Shown here one piece after another: positions 26,614-34,300 of a stretch of DNA of 56,718 nucleotides. Position 1 is the first letter of the stretch. Each line of letters starts with the position of its first letter. Origin of the DNA: Catellatospora bangladeshensis (GTDB lineage: Bacteria > Actinomycetota > Actinomycetes > Mycobacteriales > Micromonosporaceae); NCBI RefSeq assembly GCF_016862575.1, contig NZ_BONF01000023.1, positions 1 to 56,718 of the forward strand, written 5' to 3'. The position numbers and the translations under genes were made by a program. Under the pieces are notes generated by a model, which was not told the DNA's origin, did not search any database, and saw only the letters and a program-made list of their open reading frames with translations.

Positions 26614-29600
26614 GTGGGCGGGTGTGGGGTGACGGATTCCGGCGACGGCCTGACGGACGAGGTGTTCTCCGCGGATCCCGAGGTCGCCGCGGATCTGCGC
26701 GCGGTGGACTGGGCCGCGACACCGCTGGGCCCCGTGCCCGGATGGCCGCAGAGCCTGCGCACCGCGGTCAGCATTCTGCTGTCGTCGAAGTTCCCCATGT
26801 GGATGGCCTGGGGCCCCGAGCTGACCTTCCTCTGCAACGCGGCGTACCGGCGCGACACGCTCGGGCACAAGTACCCGTGGGCGCTGGGCCGGCCCGCCAG
26901 CCAGGTGTGGGCCGAGATCTGGGACGACATCGGCCCCCGCATCGACCGCGTGCTGGCCACCGGGCAGGCGAGCTGGGACGAGGCGCTGCTGCTGTTCCTG
27001 GAGCGGTCCGGTTACCAGGAGGAGACCTACCACACCTTCTCCTACAGCCCGCTACGGGACGAGTCGGGCGCCGCGGTCGGCATGCTCTGCGTCGTCAGCG
27101 AGGACACCACGCGGGTCATCAGCGAGCGCCGCATGGCCACCCTGCGCGATCTCGGCTCCGACCTCAGCGTCGTACGCACGCAGCAGGAGACGCTCGCCTT
27201 CGCGAGCCGGCAGCTGGAGCGCAACCAGCGCGACCTGCCGTTCACCCTGATCTACCTCAGCGACGGCGCGACCGCCCGGCTGGCCGAGACAACCGGCCTG
27301 CCCGACGGGCATCCCGTCGCCGTCTCCCCGCTGCCGGTGGACGGGCCGGCGCCGACGTGGCCGGTGATCACGACCGGCACCGAGCCGCAGCTCGTCGAGC
27401 TGGACGGGCCCGGCTTCGCCACGCTGCCGACCGGGGGCTGGCCGCTGCCGCCCGTGCAGGCGCTGGTCGTCCCGCTGCTACGGCAGGGCGGCGACCCCGC
27501 CGGATTCCTCGTCGCGGGGCTCAACCGCTACCGCCCCCTCGACGACGGTTACCGCTCCTTCCTGGAGCTGGTGGCCGGGCACGTCGCGACCGGCATCGCC
27601 AGCGCGCGCAGCTACCAGGAGCAGCAGCGCCGCGCCGAGGAGCTCGCGGAGCTCGACCGCGCCAAGACGGTGTTCTTCTCCAACATCAGCCACGAGTTCC
27701 GCACCCCGCTGACCCTGATCATGGGGCCGGTCGACGACCTGCGCCGCCGCCCGGACACCGACCCGGCGACGCGGGAGGAACTGGACGTCATCCACCGCAA
27801 CGGCCTGCGGCTGGGCAAGCTGGTCAACAGCCTGCTCGACTTCTCCCGCCTGGAGGCCGGGCGGATGCAGGCCCGGTACGAACCGGTCGACCTCGCCGCC
27901 GTCACCGCCGAGCTGGCCAGCGTGTTCCGGTCCGCCGTGGAGAAGGCGGGCCTGCGCCTCACCGTGGACTGCCCGCCGCTGGACCGGCCGGTGTACCTCG
28001 ACCGCGGCATGTGGGAGAAGGTCGTCCTCAACCTGCTGAGCAACGCCCTGAAGTTCACCTTCGACGGCTCGGTCGAGGTCAGCGTCCGCAGCGACGGCCC
28101 GCACGCGATCGTCAGCGTGACGGACACGGGCATCGGCATCGCCGCCGACGAGATCCCCCGGCTGTTCGAGCGCTTCCACCGCATCGAGAACGCCCGCTCC
28201 CGCTCCAACGAGGGCAGCGGCATCGGCCTGGCCCTGGTGCAGGAGCTGGTCAGCCTGCACCGCGGGACCATCACCGCGCACAGCACCGAGGGCGAGGGCA
28301 CCCGCTTCACCATCCGGCTCCCCTTCGGCCACCAGCACCTGCCCGACGGCGCCATCGTCGCGCCGACGAGCAGCGCGGCGCTGTCGGCCGCCGCCGAGCC
28401 GTACGTGCAGGAGGCCCTGCGCTGGGTGCCCGACCAGCCCGCAGCAGAGTCGGTCAGCCCGGCCGACCAGGGCACGCCGCTGTACGGCCCGAGCCTGGAC
28501 AGACCGGCCAGCGTGCTCGTCGCCGACGACAACGCCGACATGCGGGCCTACCTCGCCCGGCTGCTGACCGGCGCCGGTTACCAGGTGAGCACCGTGCAGG
28601 ACGGCCGGCAGGCGCTCGACGAGGCCCGTGCCCGTACCCCCGAACTGGTCATCAGCGACGTCATGATGCCCCGCCTGGACGGCCTGCAGCTGCTCATGGC
28701 GCTGCGGGCCGATCCGCGCACCGAGGCGATCCCCGTCATCCTCCTGTCCGCCCGCGCGGGCCAGGAGGCCTCCATCGAGGGGCTGCAGGCGGGAGCCGAC
28801 GACTACCTCGTCAAACCCTTCGCCGCCGCCGAGCTGCTCGCCCGGGTCCGGGCCAACGTGGAGCTCGCCCGGATCCGCAACCACCACTCCCGGTGGCGCA
28901 CCGCCCTGATCAACTCGCTGCAGGAGGCGTTCTTCGTCTGCGACGAGGACGGCGCCGTCGTCGAGATCAACACCGCGTTCACCGACATCCTCGGCTACGG
29001 CCCCGAGGGCCTGCCCTACCTGCCGCAGCACCCCTGGTGGCCCGACGCCGCCGACGCCGACGCGCACCAGCAGGTCGCCGCCGCCTTCGACACGCTGCTG
29101 CGCAACGCCCAGGGCAGCTACACGATCCCCGTCGTGCACCGCAGCGGCCGTCGCGTATGGGCCAACGCCACCTTCAACAAGGCGCAGGACCCCGACACCG
29201 GGCGCACCGTCACCGTCGGCACCTTCCGCGACGTCAGCGCCGAGCACTACGCCATCCAGCGCGACAACGCCCTCGCCACCCTCAACATGCGCCTGTCGCA
29301 GGCGCCGGACCTCGCCCACGCCGCCGTCGAGGCACTGGCGGAGCTGCAGCGGCTCTGGCACGCCGCGCAGGTCTGGGGCGTCGTCTTCCGCCCCGGCGCC
29401 CCGCCCGCCGTCACCACCGCGCAGGGCACCGCCGCCACCTGGGAGCACCTGGCCGAGCAGCACCGCGACGCCATCACCGCCCTGCGCGACGGCCCGAACC
29501 TCACCCCGGCGCCCGGCGACAGCGCCGGCATCCGGCTCGAACACCCCCACGGCACCATGGTGATCTGGCTGAACCTCGGCCCGAACCGGCCCTTCACCGA

Positions 29601-30753
29601 CCACGACCGGCTGCTGCTGTCCCTGCTCGGCGGCAGCCTCGCCCAGGGACTCACCCGCGCCCACCAGATCGACCAGCAGCGCGAGACCGCCCTGGCGCTG
29701 CAGCGCGCCCTGCTCGGCCCCGCGCAGCTGCCGCACGGATTCGCGGTCCGCTACGAGCCGGCGGCCACCCCGCTGGAGATCGGCGGCGACTGGTACGACA
29801 CCATCGCCCTGCCCGACGGCCGCATCGGCATCGTCGTCGGCGACTGCGTCGGCCGCGGCCTGACCGCCGCCGCCGTCATGGGACAGCTGCGCAGCGCCTG
29901 CCGTGCCCTGCTGCTGCAGGACCCCAGCCCCGCCCGCGCCCTGATGACCATGGACCACTTCGCCGCGGCCACCCCGGGCGCCGCCTGCACCACCGTCTTC
30001 TGCGGCGTGCTCGACCCCCGGACCGGCCGGCTCACCTACGCCAGCGCCGGGCATCCCCCCGGTGTCGTCGCCCACCACGACGGCGGCACCAGCATCCTCG
30101 ACAAGGGCCGGTCGCTGCCGCTGGCGGTGCGCCCCGGGAGCGCTCGCGGCCAGGCCGAGCACACCGTGCCGCCGCGGGCGACGATGATCCTCTACACCGA
30201 CGGCCTCATCGAACGGCGGCGCCAATCCCTGGACGAGGGCATCGAAAGCGCCGCGACGACCCTGCACCAGGGCCGTGACATCGACGTCGACCAGCTCGCG
30301 GCGTACGTCATGGACCAGCTCACCCCCGCCGGCGGGTTCGACGACGACGTCGCGTTCCTGCTCTACCGCCAGCCCGGGCCGCTGCAGCTCACCTTCCCGG
30401 CCGACGCCGGGCAGCTCGCCCCGGTCCGCAGCGCGCTGCGCGACTGGCTGCAGCGCTGCGGCCTGCCGATGGACCTCGCGCAGGGTGCGCTCATCGCCGC
30501 GGGCGAGGCCTGCGCGAACGCCATCGAGCACGGGCACCGTGCCAATCCGGGTGAGCCGATCCAGCTGCGCGCCGTCGCGTACGCCGACCGGCTCCGGCTC
30601 GTCGTCACCGACACGGGCCGGTGGAAGATCCCGACGGTCAACACCGACCGCGGCCGGGGCGTGGGCCTGATGCGCGCCATGATGTCCGAGGTCAACATCA
30701 ACTCGACCAGTGCCGGAACCATCGTCGACATGCACGCGAGGATTCCCCGTTGA
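26614..30753 (+). CDS. Hybrid histidine kinase with REC, SpoIIE phosphatase and HATPase
   Basis: A 1379-residue cytoplasmic signalling protein. In order: PAS-like (about 30-170), GAF-like (about 175-340), HisKA with phospho-acceptor H360 in FFSNISHEFRTPLTLI, HATPase (NLLSNALKFTF ~472; DTGIGI ~504; GSGIGLAL ~533), a REC domain (VLVADDNADMRAYL ~634, phospho-Asp about 682 in SDVMMPRLDG, Lys in YLVKPF), PAS (about 766-880), GAF-like (about 890-1020), SpoIIE/PP2C phosphatase (GGDWYDTIALPDG ~1058, GDCVGRGLTAAAVM) and an RsbW-type HATPase (about 1258-1379; AAGEACANAIEHGHR). It joins phosphorelay and partner-switching chemistries in one chain; the STAS gene beyond the transposon is the likely substrate. 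GTG at 26629 is an alternative start. The stop codon lies at the end of the inserted IS element. Confidence 0.88.
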   Translation: MGGCGVTDSGDGLTDEVFSADPEVAADLRAVDWAATPLGPVPGWPQSLRTAVSILLSSKFPMWMAWGPELTFLCNAAYRRDTLGHKYPWALGRPASQVWAEIWDDIGPRIDRVLATGQASWDEALLLFLERSGYQEETYHTFSYSPLRDESGAAVGMLCVVSEDTTRVISERRMATLRDLGSDLSVVRTQQETLAFASRQLERNQRDLPFTLIYLSDGATARLAETTGLPDGHPVAVSPLPVDGPAPTWPVITTGTEPQLVELDGPGFATLPTGGWPLPPVQALVVPLLRQGGDPAGFLVAGLNRYRPLDDGYRSFLELVAGHVATGIASARSYQEQQRRAEELAELDRAKTVFFSNISHEFRTPLTLIMGPVDDLRRRPDTDPATREELDVIHRNGLRLGKLVNSLLDFSRLEAGRMQARYEPVDLAAVTAELASVFRSAVEKAGLRLTVDCPPLDRPVYLDRGMWEKVVLNLLSNALKFTFDGSVEVSVRSDGPHAIVSVTDTGIGIAADEIPRLFERFHRIENARSRSNEGSGIGLALVQELVSLHRGTITAHSTEGEGTRFTIRLPFGHQHLPDGAIVAPTSSAALSAAAEPYVQEALRWVPDQPAAESVSPADQGTPLYGPSLDRPASVLVADDNADMRAYLARLLTGAGYQVSTVQDGRQALDEARARTPELVISDVMMPRLDGLQLLMALRADPRTEAIPVILLSARAGQEASIEGLQAGADDYLVKPFAAAELLARVRANVELARIRNHHSRWRTALINSLQEAFFVCDEDGAVVEINTAFTDILGYGPEGLPYLPQHPWWPDAADADAHQQVAAAFDTLLRNAQGSYTIPVVHRSGRRVWANATFNKAQDPDTGRTVTVGTFRDVSAEHYAIQRDNALATLNMRLSQAPDLAHAAVEALAELQRLWHAAQVWGVVFRPGAPPAVTTAQGTAATWEHLAEQHRDAITALRDGPNLTPAPGDSAGIRLEHPHGTMVIWLNLGPNRPFTDHDRLLLSLLGGSLAQGLTRAHQIDQQRETALALQRALLGPAQLPHGFAVRYEPAATPLEIGGDWYDTIALPDGRIGIVVGDCVGRGLTAAAVMGQLRSACRALLLQDPSPARALMTMDHFAAATPGAACTTVFCGVLDPRTGRLTYASAGHPPGVVAHHDGGTSILDKGRSLPLAVRPGSARGQAEHTVPPRATMILYTDGLIERRRQSLDEGIESAATTLHQGRDIDVDQLAAYVMDQLTPAGGFDDDVAFLLYRQPGPLQLTFPADAGQLAPVRSALRDWLQRCGLPMDLAQGALIAAGEACANAIEHGHRANPGEPIQLRAVAYADRLRLVVTDTGRWKIPTVNTDRGRGVGLMRAMMSEVNINSTSAGTIVDMHARIPR

Positions 30754-30900
30754 CATCCTCCCCGTCCTAAAGGACAAGGATTCCCTTGGTCGCCCTCGGG
30801 TTTTCCTGTTTCGCCGACGAATGCCCCGTCCGAGAGGACTCTCGTTGAGGTCTTACACCGTCTCCGCAGGCTGTCACCGCCAGTCCGACGGCCAGGATGT
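30750..30900 (-). ncRNA. Probable omega RNA region of TnpB element
   Basis: In this family the guide RNA overlaps the 3' end of tnpB and ends at the right end of the element, with the guide taken from flanking DNA. Here that places it across 30750-30900 on the minus strand, ending with the GTCCT/AGGAC hairpin and GGAGGATGTCAA. The guide would then be the complement of the kinase gene's last bases. The 5' limit is a guess; only the hairpin and the end motif are seen. Confidence 0.4.
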
Positions 30901-31972
30901 TGCGGGCCGCGTTGACGTCGCGGTCGTGGGTGCTACCGCACCGGCAGGTCCACCACCGCACGTGCAGCGGCGTCCGCTCTGCGAGTGCGCCACACACCGA
31001 GCACAGTCTGGTCGACGGGAACCAGCGGTCGACGACTATCAGGTCCCGGCCGTGCCAGGCGGCCTTGTACTCGAGCATGGTGCGCAGCTGCCGCCAGGCC
31101 GCGTCGCTGATCGCGCAGGCCAGACGGTGGTTCTTGACCATGTTACGGACGGCCAGGTCCTCGATCACGATCGTTTGGTTCTCACGAACGAGCCGAGTGC
31201 TCAGCTTGTGCAGGTGGTCACGCCTGCGGTCGGCGATACGGGCGTGGATGCGGGCGACCTTGATCCGGGCCTTGTCCCGGTTGGCCGAACTCTTCTGCTT
31301 GCGGGCCAGGTCGCGTTGCGCGCGGGCCAGCCGCTGCCGGTCGACGCGCTCATGCCTGGGATTAGTGATCTTCTCCCCGGTGGACAGGGTGAGGAGACTG
31401 TCCAGCCCGGCGTCGATCCCGACCCGGCCGGTGGCGGGGGTCTGGGTGATGGTGTCGTCACAGAGCAGGGACACGAACCAGCGTCCGGCCGCGTCGCACG
31501 ACACGGTCACCGTCGACGGTGCGCAGCCCTCGGGCAGCGGCCGCGACCACACGATGTCGAGGGGTTCGGTCATCTTGGCCAGGGTCAGCGTGCCGTCGCG
31601 CCAGCGGAAGGCGCTAGCGGTGTACTCGGCCGAGCGGCGCGAGCGCTTCTTGCTCTTGAAGCTAGGGTAGTTGGCGCGTTTGGCCCAGAAGTTGCCGAAC
31701 GCGGTCTGCAGGTGCCGCAGTGCCTGCTGCAGCGGCACGGACGAGACCTCGTTGAGAAACGCCAGGTCCCCGGTCTTCTTCCATCCGGTGAGCAGTGCCG
31801 AGGTGGCGTTGTAGCCGACCCGCTCCCGACGCTGGGTCCACGCCTCGGTGCGGGCTTGCAGGGCCAGGTTGTAGACCAGCCGGACGCACCCGAACGTCCG
31901 CGAAAGCTGCGCTGCCTGCACGTCGGTCGGGTAGAAGCGGAACTTGAACGCCCGCTTCACCGTCCTGGTCAC
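30767..31972 (-). CDS. tnpB: TnpB RNA-guided nuclease of IS200/IS605 element
   Basis: A 401-residue TnpB. The N-terminal helix-turn-helix/WED part begins RAFKFRFYPTDVQAAQLSRTF. The RuvC-like nuclease triad is D187 (GIDAGLDSL), E271 (IVIEDLAVRNM) and D352 (HDRDVNAARN). A zinc ribbon has C324-x2-C327 (CSVCG) and C343-R-C345 (WTCRCG). All catalytic residues are present, so it is probably active. TnpB proteins use an omega RNA made from the right end of their element to cut DNA next to a short target-adjacent motif, which promotes retention of the element. The last codons (ATKGILVL) and the stop codon lie inside the right-end hairpin. Confidence 0.93.
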   Translation of the reverse strand: MTRTVKRAFKFRFYPTDVQAAQLSRTFGCVRLVYNLALQARTEAWTQRRERVGYNATSALLTGWKKTGDLAFLNEVSSVPLQQALRHLQTAFGNFWAKRANYPSFKSKKRSRRSAEYTASAFRWRDGTLTLAKMTEPLDIVWSRPLPEGCAPSTVTVSCDAAGRWFVSLLCDDTITQTPATGRVGIDAGLDSLLTLSTGEKITNPRHERVDRQRLARAQRDLARKQKSSANRDKARIKVARIHARIADRRRDHLHKLSTRLVRENQTIVIEDLAVRNMVKNHRLACAISDAAWRQLRTMLEYKAAWHGRDLIVVDRWFPSTRLCSVCGALAERTPLHVRWWTCRCGSTHDRDVNAARNILAVGLAVTACGDGVRPQRESSRTGHSSAKQENPRATKGILVL

Positions 31973-32088
31973 GGCTTACATCCTAACCGGGCATTCGATG
32001 AACTGCGGGCCGTGATACAGGTGGACGCCGGTCCGCCTTGGCGGCGGATCGGCTCTGCCCGTCTTGATCCGCAGGGGTTCTGTTTCCT

Positions 32089-32108
32089 CTCCGGCCTGAA
32101 GGCCGGAG
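32089..32108. repeat. Left-end hairpin of the TnpB element
   Basis: CTCCGGCC (32089-32096), loop TGAA and GGCCGGAG (32101-32108) form a perfect 8-bp stem in the 155-base gap between the tnpB start and the STAS gene. The rest of 31973-32088 also contains short stems (for example CCGCC-TT-GGCGG near 32032) but no gene. Confidence 0.6.
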
Positions 32109-32127
32109 TATCCGCGGAAGGAATCTG

Positions 32128-32436
32128 ATGACCACGACACCGCTGCACATCAGCTCGGCCCGGCAGGCTGACGGCACGACCGCACTGCTGGTCCGCGGTG
32201 AGATCGACATGAGCAACACCGCCTGCCTCGCCGACGCCATCGACGGCGCGTCCGGGCGGCTGCTGCTCGACTTCTCCGCGGTGGAGTATCTGGACAGCGC
32301 CGGGCTGGCGGTCCTGTTCGCCCACGCCGACCGCATCGAGCTCGTCGCCAACCGGCTGATCGATCCCGTGCTGCGCGTCTCCGGCCTCACCGACCTCGTC
32401 ACCGTGCACGAGCCGCCGCAGCACACCGGAACCTGA
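32128..32436 (+). CDS. STAS-domain anti-sigma factor antagonist
   Basis: A 102-residue single-domain protein of the SpoIIAA/RsbV type: LLVRGEIDMSN early, and the phospho-acceptor segment VEYLDSAGLAVLF with Ser57. Such proteins bind an RsbW-type kinase when unphosphorylated and free a sigma factor, and are reactivated by a SpoIIE-type phosphatase. Both partner activities occur in the hybrid kinase encoded 1.4 kb upstream, and only the TnpB element lies between, so the two genes probably formed one operon before the insertion. GGAAGG precedes the ATG by seven bases. Expression may now depend on read-through or a promoter within the element. Confidence 0.88.
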   Translation: MTTTPLHISSARQADGTTALLVRGEIDMSNTACLADAIDGASGRLLLDFSAVEYLDSAGLAVLFAHADRIELVANRLIDPVLRVSGLTDLVTVHEPPQHTGT

Positions 32437-32497
32437 CCGGGCCGAACGGCTGGGCGCCGGCCTCGGCGATAAAGGGGCAACGTGGTGTCGCGCACGC

Positions 32498-32938
32498 GTG
32501 CTAGAAAGTGCCGTGTCCCCTATCGACGTGCATCAGCAGTTGTGGCTCCTCGCGTGCCGCCGCGTGCGGCAGTACCAGACGACGGCCAACATCATCGCGG
32601 GAGCAGCCCTCGGCATCACCGTTCTGCTGCTGTGGCCTGCGGCGGTGGTGGGCGTCGCCGGTATCGTCTGGACGCTGACGCTGGTGGCGCTGATCAACGG
32701 CGCCGCCGCCGGTATGACGGCCGCCTGCCGCCGCTGGGCGCGCTTCTACCACGCCGAATCCGAGCACTGGCTGGACCGGCTGGTCCCGGCGGAGGAGCGG
32801 GACGTCTTCACCCAGGGCTTCGCCGCCACGAGTCCCCTGCCCACCGCGCTCAGCACGGTGTGGACCCGCGTTCTCGCCGGCACGGCGATCGCCTCGGCCG
32901 CAGCGGCTTTCTGCGTGGGGCTGATCAACCGGGCCTGA
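32498..32938 (+). CDS. Small membrane protein, unknown function
   Basis: Up to 146 residues from the GTG at 32498; a GTG at 32513 (SPIDVHQQLWLLACRRV after the start) is a reasonable alternative. It has two adjacent hydrophobic segments around residues 33-50 and 55-75 (IIAGAALGITVLLLWPAAVV, IVWTLTLVALINGAAAG), then a soluble stretch with charged residues, and a third hydrophobic segment near the C-terminus (VLAGTAIASAAAAFCVGLI). No motif that I recognise. It lies 61 bases after the STAS gene on the same strand and ends before a terminator shared with the convergent CIS operon. Confidence 0.6.
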   Translation: MLESAVSPIDVHQQLWLLACRRVRQYQTTANIIAGAALGITVLLLWPAAVVGVAGIVWTLTLVALINGAAAGMTAACRRWARFYHAESEHWLDRLVPAEERDVFTQGFAATSPLPTALSTVWTRVLAGTAIASAAAAFCVGLINRA

Positions 32939-33029
32939 GGTCCGATGCCGACGGCGGTTCGCCGTGTGCCGTCTAGGCTGACGCCCTGGTGTGGGCCAGG
33001 GGCCGGCAGCTGAACCGGACGCCGGGGGA

Positions 33030-33077
33030 CGCGCGGAGCGGGGTCGGCCCGATCGTCGGCCGGCCCTGCTCCGCGCG
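33030..33077. terminator. Hairpin terminator at the end of the CIS operon
   Basis: CGCGCGGAGC (33030-33039) pairs with GCTCCGCGCG (33068-33077), with further GC pairing inside the loop (GGCC/GGCC). It lies between the convergent small membrane protein gene and the last gene of the contractile-system operon. Confidence 0.65.
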
Positions 33078-33089
33078 GACGTTGCCGGC

Positions 33090-33854
33090 TCAGGTGGCGG
33101 GGACCGCCTTGAGCTGTTTGGCGCTCTCGACCGTGACCTGGACCGCGCGGATGATCGCCGGGATCGACCCGACGATCAGGATGATCGCCCAGACGATGCC
33201 GACGATCGCGAAGACGATCCCGGCGATCGCGTCGGTGATGCTGACCAGGATTCCGGGCACCAGCCCGTGCAGGAACACCGCCACCACGTTGCCGAGCAGA
33301 GACGTGATCATCATCGCGACCAGCCCCTTGTTCTGCAGGAACCGCTGCTGGGCGATGATCAGGCAGGCGATCGCGACCACCTTCAGGAACATGATCAGCG
33401 ACAGCACGACCGCCGCCTCGCCGCGCGGGAACGAGCCGAACAGGATCAGGTACACGATCGTGCCGAACGGGAACGCCATCAGCAGCGTGACCATGAGGAT
33501 AAGCTTCGCGATCGCGACGAACAGCAGCACCAGCGCCGTGATGATCAGGATGATCGCCCCGACGAGCGTGGCCACGCCCTGGGCGCGGGCGTGCACCCGT
33601 TTGGACGCCAGGATCGCCACGCCCATCAGCACCGCCGTGCCGAGCAGCACCACGTCGATGAGCGACAGGTAGCTGATCGCGAGGCCGCCGGGCCGCTCCG
33701 CCACCCCCGGCGGCACGTCCGCGCCGAGCTGCGCGGCCGTGCCCACCGCCGGGGTGGTCAGCCCCAGCAGGAATGAGCTGCCGGTCTCGACCGCCACGAT
33801 CAGGCCCATCGCGACGAGCGCGACGAAGAAGAACGGCGTACGCAGCCTATCCAT
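33090..33854 (-). CDS. Polytopic membrane protein, last gene of CIS operon
   Basis: A 254-residue integral membrane protein with about seven long, isoleucine- and valine-rich hydrophobic segments (for example IILIITALVLLFVAIAKLIL, IAGIVFAIVGIVWAIILIVG). After the first segment there is an ~40-residue loop (SSFLLGLTTPAVGTAAQLG) that is probably outside. No enzyme motif was seen. The ATG at 33854 has GGGAGG upstream and overlaps the stop of the preceding gene by eight bases, so an upstream extension is rejected. Its place at the end of a continuous operon with the tail genes suggests a part in anchoring or opening the membrane for the contractile system, which is inference. Confidence 0.78.
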   Translation of the reverse strand: MDRLRTPFFFVALVAMGLIVAVETGSSFLLGLTTPAVGTAAQLGADVPPGVAERPGGLAISYLSLIDVVLLGTAVLMGVAILASKRVHARAQGVATLVGAIILIITALVLLFVAIAKLILMVTLLMAFPFGTIVYLILFGSFPRGEAAVVLSLIMFLKVVAIACLIIAQQRFLQNKGLVAMMITSLLGNVVAVFLHGLVPGILVSITDAIAGIVFAIVGIVWAIILIVGSIPAIIRAVQVTVESAKQLKAVPAT

Positions 33855-34299
33855 CGCTGCCTCCCAGGGTGATGGCGCAGTTGTCGCAGGTGAGGGTGAT
33901 GTCGACGCCCTGGTCGTCGACGGCGACGCGCACGGATTCACCCGCCGCGAGGTCCCGATCGAGGACCGTGTCGTCGTGCGGGGCGCGGGTGCTCAGGTGC
34001 AGCGCCCCGTCCGGGGTCAGCTCGACCTCGCGCAGGTCGCTGTCGGCCGCCGCGACGGTGAGCACGCAGCTCGTCTCGACGACGAGCACGCCGTCGGCCA
34101 GGCACGGCGCGGCCAGGTCGGCGGGGTCGACCGGGTCGGGGTCGCCGAACCAGCCGTCGAGCATGCGTACCAGGGCGTTGTCCCTCGGGTCGGCCATGGT
34201 CACCTCGCCGTCCTGCGTCACCACGCCGGTGACGAACAGGGCGACGATCAGCACCGCGACGGCGGCGAGGATCTTCTGGGCTCGGGTCAGCGCGGGCAT
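33847..34299 (-). CDS. Single-pass membrane protein in CIS operon
   Basis: A 150-residue protein with one N-terminal transmembrane helix (about 9-28; ILAAVAVLIVALFVTGVVT) and an acidic beta-rich remainder. Lysine and arginine before the helix place the C-terminal 120 residues outside the membrane. That region has three or four cysteines (APCLADG, TSCVLTV, LTCDNCAITL) that may form disulfides. The ATG lies one base after the stop of the PASTA-protein gene (TGA-C-ATG), and the next gene overlaps its end. I do not recognise the family. Co-expression with the tail genes suggests a membrane component of the apparatus. Confidence 0.75.
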   Translation of the reverse strand: MPALTRAQKILAAVAVLIVALFVTGVVTQDGEVTMADPRDNALVRMLDGWFGDPDPVDPADLAAPCLADGVLVVETSCVLTVAAADSDLREVELTPDGALHLSTRAPHDDTVLDRDLAAGESVRVAVDDQGVDITLTCDNCAITLGGSDG

Positions 34300-34300
34300 G

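Larger units (their letters stand above)
30750..32110 (-). mobile_element. TnpB-only IS200/IS605 (IS1341-type) element
   Basis: About 1.36 kb between the kinase gene and the STAS gene. The 3' end shows the typical right-end sequence of this group, reading on the minus strand ...GGGGAGGATGTCAA (ending at 30750), with the hairpin GTCCT-TT-AGGAC (30775-30764) that contains the tnpB stop codon. The other end includes a perfect hairpin CTCCGGCC-TGAA-GGCCGGAG (32089-32108). There is no tnpA, so mobility would need a transposase in trans. The outer limit near 32110 is approximate. The element separates two genes that probably belonged together. Confidence 0.75.

Noticed and set aside
30754-30766. 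A kinase gene truncated by the TnpB element
   Set aside because: The C-terminal RsbW-like HATPase domain is complete up to its last strand, so at most a few terminal residues were changed; the gene is called intact.
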